From NCBI GenBank assembly GCA_014607495.2, contig CP053175.1, forward strand, positions 6,510,001 through 6,574,000: a stretch of DNA of 64,000 nucleotides, read 5' to 3'. Shown one piece after another: positions 7,264 to 15,751 of the stretch; the first letter of the stretch is position 1, and every line of letters begins with the position of its first letter. Source of the DNA: Carposina sasakii (lineage: Eukaryota > Arthropoda > Insecta > Lepidoptera > Carposinidae). The translations under genes and the position numbers were made by a program. Under the pieces are notes generated by a model. It made no database searches and had not been told where the DNA came from. It worked only from the letters and a program-made list of their open reading frames with translations.

Positions 7264-7754
7264 CTCCTGATATAATAATAGTTGATATCCAAGGATTTAA
7301 AGATTTAAACAATAAATTTATCATAAAAGAGATGGCGATAGCTACTCCGTGTTATACACAGACATTTTTAATTAAACCGCCGTATTCGTTTAACTACTTA
7401 TCTTCACAAGAAAAAAAGCAAGTGAAATGGTTAGAAAGAAATCGTGGCATTTATTGGAGTGAGGGACACATTGATTATAGAGAATTTAAACGTATTATCT
7501 CACCATACTTACAGCATAAAACAGTTTTAATGAAAGGTGGGGAAAAAATAAAGTGGTTGACGGAATTGACACCAAATTGTAATCCACAAGATGTTGGAGA
7601 AAAGGGGTGTAGTAATTTATTACAATTATGTAACCAATATTGTAAAGATTATGATTTTAATTGTATTTTTCACACAAAGCACTGTGCTTTAAAAAATGTA
7701 CTTTGTATTAAAAAATGGTACATCGAAAATAAAAATATCCTCGAATTCGATTAA
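7260..7754 (+). CDS. Possible RNase H-fold or exonuclease-like protein
   Basis: A 164-residue frame that starts in the stop of the capsid gene (ATGA). The opening strand IIIVDIQGF and the following strand with KEMAIAT look like the first two strands of an RNase H-like fold, where DEDD exonucleases carry DxExG; here Q replaces the catalytic E. A later segment reads VLMKGGEKIKWL. The C-terminal half has several Cys and His (CSNLLQLCNQYC, FHTKHCALKNVLC) that could bind metal. Function is not known to me; with Q in place of E a nuclease may be inactive or the resemblance superficial. A poly(A) signal lies 10 bases after the stop. Confidence 0.6.
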   Translation: MTPDIIIVDIQGFKDLNNKFIIKEMAIATPCYTQTFLIKPPYSFNYLSSQEKKQVKWLERNRGIYWSEGHIDYREFKRIISPYLQHKTVLMKGGEKIKWLTELTPNCNPQDVGEKGCSNLLQLCNQYCKDYDFNCIFHTKHCALKNVLCIKKWYIENKNILEFD

Positions 7755-7763
7755 GTAATGAAA

Positions 7764-7769
7764 AATAAA
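7764..7769 (+). terminator. Poly(A) signal ending the capsid gene cluster
   Basis: AATAAA ten bases after the last stop codon of the element's rightward genes. It would close a transcript carrying the four overlapping frames from 5241 to 7754. Confidence 0.5.
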
Positions 7770-9560
7770 TATTATATATAATTGAGTTATCTATGTGTTT
7801 GATTTAAGCCCGCAGCAAACAGAAGACGTAATTAACGTGCGTTAGAGCGTTAAAGCATTCCAACCGCGTTGTGTTGTATTGAACTAGGCTATACCTATCC
7901 TGTCAAACAGAACGATACGCGATGCTCTAACACAGCGTTATGAACGGATGAACGTTATGAATAAAACGCTTACACCGTACCGCGTTAATAACGCTCTATT
8001 TTGTTGACGTCTTTAACTAAATCACGACTATCAATAAAGATTTTAAGTCCCACGTGGTAAGGGGTGAGCCTACCGCCACCTAGAGACTTACTTATTCCAA
8101 ACGTGAATGTAATCTTGTAATATTGCTTTGGTCATCAAATTATATCCACATGAACAACGCGTAACACTGACCTATATTTCATTTCTGATCATGTTACAAC
8201 AAGATTATGTAAGATGCGTATAGGTATACTATGAATAAGGTGATTCATAGGTACCTACGCGACATATCTACTCATAGTTTTATTACTAGCAGCCGCACGC
8301 GACTTCGTCAACGTGAACTCAATAGTCTATGTGATCAGAGGTAATTTTAAGCTATAAAACTGCTAATTATCATCAAAATACGTTCACTGGATTTTTCGTT
8401 GAAAAAGTAACAAACATCTAATCATCTTTACATTCTATCAACCTTACATTTATAATATTAGTAGGTTATTGAGATTTTATCATTTTATCTTCTATCAATC
8501 TATTTTATTAAAAAAAACTGTCTTAATGCATACTTAGTAGGCATACATAATTACATCTCGCTTCTACTAAAAATCCTATTTTAGAGTTCATGGTTACCAT
8601 AGGAATTTAAGGAAGGAATACAATACGCAAATAAAGAAACCTTAGATAGTTCTTATCATAGACCACTTTGAACGATGTCGCGTTGGCAAATACAGCATAA
8701 GTTATTAGCTGAAATTGATACAGTCAAAACCTAACAATAATGATGTTCACACAATATAAGGTTGCTTTGTAACAGTACGAGTATATTGGGTGATGATGTG
8801 TAGAAAAATATGTACACTTACATAATAATAATATATTTGATAATCAGCCTAGTCGAACACCGTCGCAGATCAGCTCTATTTTGATGCTCCTGTGAAACTG
8901 GATACGGGTCTTTTCTGTAATAAAATATAAAATGGTTAGATTCGTTATACTATTTTATGTGTGTTCATACTGTTGGAACACCACCTACATCACAGAAATA
9001 ATTCTACATCCAACAGTGGTTACGAGAAAAAGTAGTCTAAAACTCTTTTAGACTAGTTGTTTAGTTAATAATAACTACTTTAAAAGTTAACATTTCAGTT
9101 TAGGTTCCTACTCAATTGTATTAGCAATGTTACTATAAATCCGTATAACTATAGATCTCAACAACGTAAATTGCTAGGTTTCTTCATTAGCTTATGATAT
9201 CTATGTTATATAATACTAGCGGACACCTCAACTCCGCCCGCGTGGACTACCGAAAAAAGTGTCAACCCATAAGTATAAAGTGGTTTACGTACTTCTAAGT
9301 AAAAATCTGGTTTTAAAACCAAGGCGCGCAAATACGCACCATCCCTATAAGGAACTATAGGGTGTTCTCTCAAGCGATGAAGCTAACAACTTGTCACCGA
9401 CCTTATATATCTAACCCTGCTACGCTAAACGTGACTGTAGGGATCTTTTCGATCATGGTGGCCATCTCAACTAAGATTAGCCGACTGCGCAGGATATAAT
9501 TATAGTGCGCAAGTGTATGCACAAACACAGAACAAGAACAGTAAAATTGATTTAACTGAT
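7770..9560. other. Non-coding flank of the element with host repeat debris
   Basis: No frame longer than about 60 codons is seen on either strand. Recognisable pieces are a possible small MITE (7843-7998), a repeat beginning TCCCACGTGGTAAGGGGTG at 8049 that also occurs near 23,450 and 55,875, a SINE/LINE tail at about 8385-8466, the start of the ACTAGCGGAC...CGTGGACTAC repeat at 9218, and fragments near 9360-9520 of SINEs seen elsewhere. No DNA polymerase B remnant is visible. Confidence 0.6.
7843..7998. repeat. Possible small MITE with 10 bp inverted ends
   Basis: TAGAGCGTTA at 7843-7852 and TAACGCTCTA at 7989-7998 are exact inverse copies about 156 bases apart. The inside repeats GCGTTA several times. 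No clear target-site duplication flanks it. Confidence 0.35.
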
Positions 9561-9576
9561 ACATACCGAAAATGAT

Positions 9577-9786
9577 TTAACGAAGAACAGAGTGACAAAG
9601 CACTGAGACGGTCAGCAAAATCCCAGCTTCAGCTTCTATTCCAGAGTCGTGGTGTGGTGGTGACAGCTCAAGTCCAGAGACGGTGAACAAAATCCCAACT
9701 TCGGCTTCTACGGCGGTGATGACTTGCTTCAGGCTCAGAGCGCTTCTACTTGTACTTTTAAACAAGGACTGGAACGAGTGAAGCAT
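9577..9786 (-). repeat. Diverged tandem duplication, probably not coding
   Basis: Two copies of a segment containing AAAATCCCA..TTC.GCTTCTA start near 9617 and 9688. The small leftward frame here merely translates the repeat (AEVGIL / AEAGIL). I treat it as non-coding. Confidence 0.4.
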
Positions 9787-9894
9787 GTTTCGAAATGTTC
9801 GTGTTTTATACCATTCCTAAAATCGAATAATTAATTATTCAAACGAATTATGTTTCATTAAAATCGTTTGTACTTACTACCATTTGCTTTAAAA

Positions 9895-10420
9895 CTACAT
9901 AATTACAAATTTGTTAATGCGGATATTTTTTTACCTTCAAAGTAATAATCACATTTAGCTTGCATTTTTTGAATGAGTATTATATTGAATCACTTTTATA
10001 TTACCAATTTATCATTGCATTTGGTAATTCAATATGGGTACACTGAATGTATCTAGCTTGCACTTTTTTAGCGGTAATATTAATTAGGTAAATATTTTAG
10101 GCAAACTAGAATAAAATTTGAACAAATTTAAATAAGCATTTGATTACCTCGATTTCATTGAATAATTATATTTAGCTTGCACTTTTTGCACGACCTCATT
10201 ACTGTTTTTGTTTCACAAATTAGCATTTGCGTTTGGCTATTCAATTTATGTGTAGAAAATGCCTCTAGCTTGCACTTTTTAGCAGTATATTTGATTTTGT
10301 CAATATTATTTTCGCCAAACTAAGGTAAAATTCGTGACAAATTTATTAATGCAGGTGTTTTCCTAATAATTACAAGTTTATTGCATTTTTTAATCAACAT
10401 CTTTATCTTTGTAAAATTCG
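9895..10420. repeat. About 215 bp tandem repeat with TAGCTTGCACTTTTT motifs
   Basis: TAGCTTGCAYTTTTT occurs at 9956, 10,054, 10,173 and 10,266. Spacings alternate 98, 119 and 93 bases, so the true unit is about 215 bases with two motifs per unit. Sequence between motifs also aligns between units (GCATTTG.......TTCAAT, AAACTA....AAAATT.G). A partial unit lies upstream and a weaker motif near 10,382. Confidence 0.7.
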
Positions 10421-10432
10421 ACATTAAAAGGC

Positions 10433-10690
10433 CGGTTTAAAATGGTAAACCGTCACAAACAACCCGGACTCATCCAAAGGACTTCATTCAATAGACTCAA
10501 GTATAGCTGCACTCCTAGTCGAGATCCTGCGCCTGACCAAGCTGTGAACATCTAGCTACACTTCTAACCGGGACCCGCTCATAGCCAAGACAAGACTTCG
10601 AAGCCTAACAGCACTCCTTGTAACGCGGTTACAAGTCAAGATCTTGCTCCTCGCCAAGAAGCCGTGATCATCTAGCCGCACTCATAGTGT
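10433..10690. repeat. Hairpins and degenerate short tandem repeats next to the right array
   Basis: CGGTTTA (10,433-10,439) pairs with TAAACCG (10,446-10,452). CTTGTAACGCGGTTACAAG (10,617-10,635) is a perfect stem of 8 with a 3-base centre. Between them, segments beginning GCACTCC or ACACTTC and ending CATCTAG recur about every 60-80 bases with much divergence. Confidence 0.45.
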
Positions 10691-10744
10691 AAGTATGTAA
10701 CATGCCTATCCAAATTCTTTTCAGTTGTGATAGCTCATTGAGCT

Positions 10745-11440
10745 AAACCTTGGTTAGGGCCCTGTTCCACTAAATTTATTTCATGTACTGATTTTGATGT
10801 TGTACAATTGTCGCATTCAGATTGTACATTTAAATAGGTTCGGTTTATTAAAATTTATATCTGTTAATGGGAAAGCACTCCGCTTGTAGTGAGCGAAGCG
10901 AAAACCTCGGTTAGGGCCCTGTTCCACTAAATTTATTTCATGTACTGATTTTGATGTTGTACAATTGTCGCATTCAGATTGTACATTTAAATAGGTTCGG
11001 TTTATTAAAATTTATATCTGTTAATGGGAAAGCACTCCGCTTGTAGTGAGCGAAGCGAAAACCTCGGTTAGGGCCCTGTTCCACTAAATTTATTTCATGT
11101 ACTGATTTTGATGTTGTACAATTGTCGCATTCACATTTAAATAGGTTCGGCTTATTAAAATTTATATCTGTTAATGGGAAAGCACTCCGCTTGTAGTGAG
11201 CGAAGCGAAAACCTTGGTTAGGGCCCTGTTCCACTAAATTTATTTCATGTACTGATTTTGATGTTGTACAATTGTCGCATTCACATTTAAATAGGTTCGG
11301 TTTATTAAAATTTATATCTGTTAATGGGAAAGCACTCCGCTTGTAGTGAGCGAAGCGAAAACCTTGGTTAGGGCCCTGTTCCACTCTGTTATTGGGAAAG
11401 CACCCGCTTGTAGTGAGCGAAGCGACACGAAAAGTGGAGT
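10745..11440 (+). repeat. Right terminal repeat array (150 and 157 bp units)
   Basis: GGTTAGGGCC starts at 10,752, 10,909, 11,066, 11,216 and 11,366, giving two units of 157 and two of 150 bases. The short form lacks the seven bases AGATTGT. The array is the inverse of the one at 1-215, about 10.5 kb away. The outer edge holds a truncated unit and an inverted pair ATTGGGAAAGC / GCTTTCCCAAT spanning about 11,391-11,452. A leftward open frame through the 150-base units is a by-product of the period being divisible by three. Confidence 0.85.
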
Positions 11441-12264
11441 AGCTTTCCCAATACCGTACTACTAATATAACAAAGAGTTCTAAACCTGTGTTCACTGCGT
11501 CTTAGATAAATAATTATATATCAGCAAACCAATCGCCTTTATAGGACGTCCAAAACAGATTCATTCCGCAAGTAGGTTCACGGGAGCAAACAGAGGTCAA
11601 AGAGCTCAACCTTCGCCCTGGCTATTTGCGACAATTGCCTGGTATGCCCGCCCGCTCTTATAAACTCGAGTCTCGAACCAATTTAAAAAAAAACGAGACG
11701 CAACTGAACATTTCGATAAATGTTTCGTGCCCGATGGTAGCCTTGTGGCGTGCACTTGGGGAGGCCTACGTCCAGCAGTGGCCTGCTATACACTTATGTG
11801 ATGTTATGATTCCTACTATAGAACCCGTCAAATGTTGGAGAATGACCACCATCTTCGTCTGAAATACGTTTGATAGTTGTAGGAAACCTTTTAGATTCCG
11901 GTGAATTTAGGTCTCCTTATCTATCCAATTAAATAATAAAATAACCTAATCGGTCGTGACCTGGCAAGTTATCAAATAAACAAAAGGTATTTATCTATCG
12001 GAATTATTCCGTGTGTACAAAGTACTGTTTACTAACTAATCTATATCAGTTGTTTGGTACTAAAATTATGTCATTTTAAGTTTAGGTACATCGGTAAATA
12101 CCTAGATAATAACTTGTCTGCTTGGATCAGAAAACATAATCCGAGGTAGTTTGTTATAGTTACCCATAGCCCCAGTTATTTATTTTCCATTAAATATGTC
12201 GTTCGATTTCAGGAGAATTGCAAATACATAACTTGACACTAGCGCGCGTTTGTCTATATCTATA
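11441..12264. other. Host intergenic DNA, one LINE tail
   Basis: A LINE tail (CTTGTGGCGTGCACTTGGGG and on to CCAGCAGTGG) lies at about 11,741-11,785. I see nothing else that I can name. Confidence 0.5.
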
Positions 12265-12572
12265 CATATAATAAAAATGTAACGGATCGCTGTCTGTACA
12301 TAGAAGATGCATGAGAAAACATATTTTATAGGAGACCTTTATCAACGCAATAGTACCTAAAGAATGATTTTTGTAATTTTTGTCTGTCGGTTTGCCTGTT
12401 TGCCTGTGCGTTTGTGCACGCTAATCTCAGAAACGGCTGAAACGATTTCGATGCAGTTTTCAGGAATATATTGTGACAGGTCCCACTTAATATATAGGCT
12501 ACTTTTTATCCCGGATAAATTCGACATTTTTTTTCTGTAGTCCACGAGGACGGAGTCGCGGCGTTCACTAGT
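12265..12572 (-). mobile_element. Lepidopteran retroelement copy (about 308 bp)
   Basis: Reversed, it begins ACTAGTGAACGC and reads GTGGACTACAGAAAAAAA, then CAAACGCACAGGCAAAC and ends in the tail CGATCCGTTACATTTTTA. The same unit lies in plus orientation at 22,538-22,860. Confidence 0.7.
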
Positions 12573-12647
12573 TTAAAATATATTTGGTATATTTGCCCAT
12601 ATTCACCACTCTGGCTGGAGACTACAGTATGATATTCGAACGATATG

Positions 12648-12885
12648 ACGGCCGATTGGTGTAGTTGGTAGTGGCCCTGCCTGCGACGCCATAGGTCCTG
12701 GGTTCGAATCCCGGTAGGTGCAAACATTGATGTGATGAATACCGATGTTTGTTTCCGAGTCATGGATGTTTATATACTTATCTATGTATTTATATACCGT
12801 TGCCTAGTACCCACGATACAAGACCTTAGGGATCTTAATGTGTGGGACTACGTCAATGTGTTGTGAAGTGTGTGAATGTGTGTGT
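12648..12885 (+). mobile_element. tRNA-headed SINE, family A
   Basis: The head has a near-consensus A box (TGGTGTAGTTGGTAGTGG) and a perfect B box (GGTTCGAATCCC), followed by a conserved body (CCGAGTCATGGATGTTT, CTTAGGGATCTTAATGTG). It fills the SINE pattern, not a functional tRNA. Confidence 0.85.
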
Positions 12886-13419
12886 TAAAAAAAAAACTAT
12901 GTTGTCAACATGTTGTATACAGTAAGACAGATAATATAGTCATACACATAGTAACTAGCGCCTTCATTCAAGGAAACTATTTGGTGAAACGCACTGAAAG
13001 TACTCTGTGGCGGTACACGGTAAAGAAACAGTGTTTTCCATTACAAGGCACGTTCTGATAACTTTACATTATTTGGGTTAAAAATCCGCCGCCAATTAAC
13101 GGCGACGGAAAGCGGTGAGGGCACTGGCGCGAACGAATCGCTGTTGTAGACGGAAATTGACGGAATGTTATAAAAAAAGGTGTTTTTCTTTCCTGAGGGT
13201 GGTAGTAAGACTTTTTCTGGATATTAATTTATGTCATTCATTAGGTCTATAGACGCTTTATGTAATCTCCAGGTCGTATTTGGACCACGGCGGCCAATCT
13301 CACCGGAGATGAGCCATGTACGCACGCAGGAAGTTTCTATTCTATAAAAATGGGATTCTATAGTTTACGAGGACGAAAACTTAATATACCTATACATATA
13401 CAGATATACGCTCAAGTAA
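12886..13419. other. Intergenic DNA, nothing named
   Basis: Low-complexity and unclassified sequence. A piece near 13,290-13,345 resembles the tail part of SINE family C. Confidence 0.4.
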
Positions 13420-13424
13420 TTTAA

Positions 13425-13540
13425 AAAAAAATCAAAAATTTACATAATTTCCCAGCATTTTTTTGGCATGAACTTACTTTATTTGATGTATAGAGTGCGT
13501 ACCCTTCGTTAAGGGTGGCAATGAAAAAACATCCTGTATA
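13425..13540 (-). mobile_element. Fragment of mariner-like element
   Basis: CCCAGCATTTTTTTGGCATG through CATCCTGTA matches the right inverted end of the element at 57,214-57,915. Another fragment lies at about 55,455-55,540. Confidence 0.65.
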
Positions 13541-13829
13541 ATGGCTTTATGAGCTCAAAGTTAAGTCACATCACAATAGTGGCTAGTACAAAACGAAATA
13601 TCCAATATCAAGCATTGCTACGACGAAAATTACTCGTCGGCCCTTCAAATACTTTTAATTATTATTAAGAATTTTTTCCATTTTCTTTAGTAATAATTTT
13701 ATAATATATAATATCCTGACTAAGATAAATTTATAAAAACACTTCTCCGTTAATATAATCCGTTAGGATATGGTTGATCGTTTCATCTTTAAACATTCTG
13801 CTGAGGGATTCAGCTTTGTTTGTCGAGAT

Positions 13830-14010
13830 TTGGCTAGTGTATAGCTATCGGGATGAAGAATAACGTTGCCAATATATAATTTAGAAAAGAGATGGTAAAA
13901 TTCGTCATCCGATCAATTGACCCGGTGGCTTAGTGGTTATAGCGGCTGGCACGGTTTGCAGTGGTCGTGGGTTCGATTCCCACTCGGGTGAAAATTTTTT
14001 CCATTTTCTT
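13830..14010 (+). mobile_element. tRNA-headed SINE, family B
   Basis: A leader (CTATCGGGATGAAGAATAAC) precedes a tRNA-like segment at 13,919-13,990 with T-arm GTGGGTTCGATTCCCAC. The same leader and head occur at 30,296-30,457, and a leader only at 44,425. The mixed anticodon arm argues against a working tRNA gene. Confidence 0.75.
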
Positions 14011-14200
14011 TATTAATACTTTTAATTAGGTTTAACTTCGCAAAAGGATATCTTTTTTCATCTTTTGTCAGATCTGCATTTTCAGCGTGCAATTAGTAGG
14101 TAGATAGTAGTAGTAGTTGTATTTCGGATTATCCTATGTAAAGCTTACCAATATCACAAACGTGAAGATGTTTGAATGGTCGTAACTGACGTAACTTTTG

Positions 14201-14440
14201 ACGGCCGATTGGTGTAGTAGGTAGTGACCCTGCCTGCGACGCCATAGGTCCTGGGTTTGAATCCCGGTAGGCGCAAACATTGATATGATGAATATTAATG
14301 TTTGTTTCCGAGTCATGGATGTTTCTATACTTATCTATGTATTTATATACCGTTGCTTAGTACCCACGACACAAGACCGTATGGATCTTAATGTGGGACT
14401 AAGTTAATGTGTTGTGAAGTGTGTGAATATTTATTTAAAA
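14201..14440 (+). mobile_element. tRNA-headed SINE, family A
   Basis: It has the same head and body as the copy at 12,648, with B box GGTTTGAATCCC. Confidence 0.85.
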
Positions 14441-15545
14441 AAAATATGATTTTGTTTTATATTAAGGGTCGATGAATAATTACCGTAAACCTACTTCAAA
14501 TAAACTGTGCAGTAACCTAACTTATTGTTTATTATTTATTTTATGGGCTACAAGATTTTAAGATTCACAAATATCTACCTACGTATTATAGCTCTATTAA
14601 AGGGCTTGCTTATCTTCCATCACTGAATACTACCTTCTGTATACAATAAAAACTTCAATCGAATATTACAATGAACCCATCAACAAACACCAATAAGTAA
14701 AACAATATAAAAAACACACCAAAGAATGCATTGTGCAACACTCCTTAATAGTAACAATAACTTTTTGTCACCACTTTTGTCACTTTTATCGACCACGCGA
14801 CTGCGTATGCGCAGGGCGACCGCTAAACTACCCGTAGCCGGGGAAATTGTAAACATAGTGCGGAAGAGAGACGCCGCTAGCGGGGTAGACAGAGGCAGGA
14901 TTAGGTTTGCTGGTAAACAGCTAAGGGAATGCTTCAAGATTAAAGTTCTTTACAGATGCGAAAGTTCATGCATAGCATAGGTAAGTACTTAGGTAGGTAT
15001 AGTATGTAAAATATAGAAGATATATTAACGCTTAGTTGGTTACTTTTTTGAGAGGAATACAATCTGTTTATTTGTATAATAAATGTTGGATCGATAGGTT
15101 TAATAATACTGTTATGAAAGTTTCTTCAATCAGCGTGGGCTGAATTTTCATCGCTTTTAAACTTCACGTTTCGTAAATAAACATCGGAACATGGAAAACA
15201 CATAGCGACGTCGAAAATGAACTGAATACAAGCAAGATTCAAGTTAGGAGCTTTATTTACTTAAACAAAGTTATTTTACCAGTATGTAGTTAGGTACATG
15301 TACATATTTATCAAACCTACTTTAACTTACATTTTGCACATAATAGTTACCTATTTACCGATGTATAATAAAATAATAATTTATCTGTGTTATAGTCCGA
15401 CATAAACTTTAGTCGGAGGCCCGTGATCACTGCCTACCCCTCCGAGAAAGATTTTATGCGTAAACTGACTTCATTACAATTTCAATCAGCTAAAACTGGT
15501 GTGGTATACCCTAAGTTCCAGCCACTTCGTTAACTTAGTACAAAT
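14441..15545. other. Intergenic DNA with a GC-richer island
   Basis: A GC-richer stretch at about 14,790-14,930 is open on both strands for about 80 codons. I cannot tie it to a gene. It could be a first exon or promoter of an unseen transcript. Confidence 0.35.
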
Positions 15546-15751
15546 TGTAGACTACCAAACCAACAAGTCAACAGCTATTAGAAAAAAGTAAACAACTCTG
15601 CATCTGTTTGATCTATGACGTTCATCAAATGACAGTGTCGCGTCGCAGGCGCAGCATATTGAGATGAATCTGTCACAGGATACGCTTGTAGTTGCGATTA
15701 TTACGAGAATCTGTGCTATGTGTAACATTACACTCTGTTTGGTATCAGAGC
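15546..15751 (+). mobile_element. Possible Copia-type LTR with primer-binding site
   Basis: TGTAG at 15,546 and ATTACA ending at 15,732 bound a short LTR-like block. Seven bases on, TGGTATCAGAGC (15,740-15,751) matches the initiator-tRNA primer site used by many Ty1/Copia elements. No gag or pol follows. Confidence 0.3.

Larger units (their letters stand above)
1..11440. mobile_element. Polinton/adintovirus-like endogenous virus element
   Basis: An integrated virus-like element lies between two inverted arrays of a 150-157 bp repeat; the left array runs off the window edge. Its gene set is a Walker-type packaging ATPase, an RVE/DDE integrase with chromodomain, a PLA2-domain protein, an adenain-like protease, a penton-like protein and a major capsid-like protein, the hallmark morphogenesis set of Polintons and adintoviruses (established knowledge). 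One short frame points left and all others point right. No frame shows a stop or frameshift inside a recognisable domain, so the copy looks young or maintained. No protein-primed DNA polymerase B is visible inside the arrays. Outer limits are inferred from the arrays; no target-site duplication could be checked because the left end is cut off. Confidence 0.85.

Noticed and set aside
10974..11495. Leftward frame of 173 codons with a 50-residue repeat
   Set aside because: It translates the 150 bp terminal repeat units, whose length is a multiple of three; the 157 bp units break it. It is a repeat artefact.
12648..12725. tRNA gene with consensus A and B boxes
   Set aside because: The same head and long body occur in at least seven other places on both strands, so it is a SINE.
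13919..13990. tRNA gene
   Set aside because: The T arm is perfect but the anticodon arm does not fold properly and the segment is part of a SINE family with a diverged copy at 30,389.
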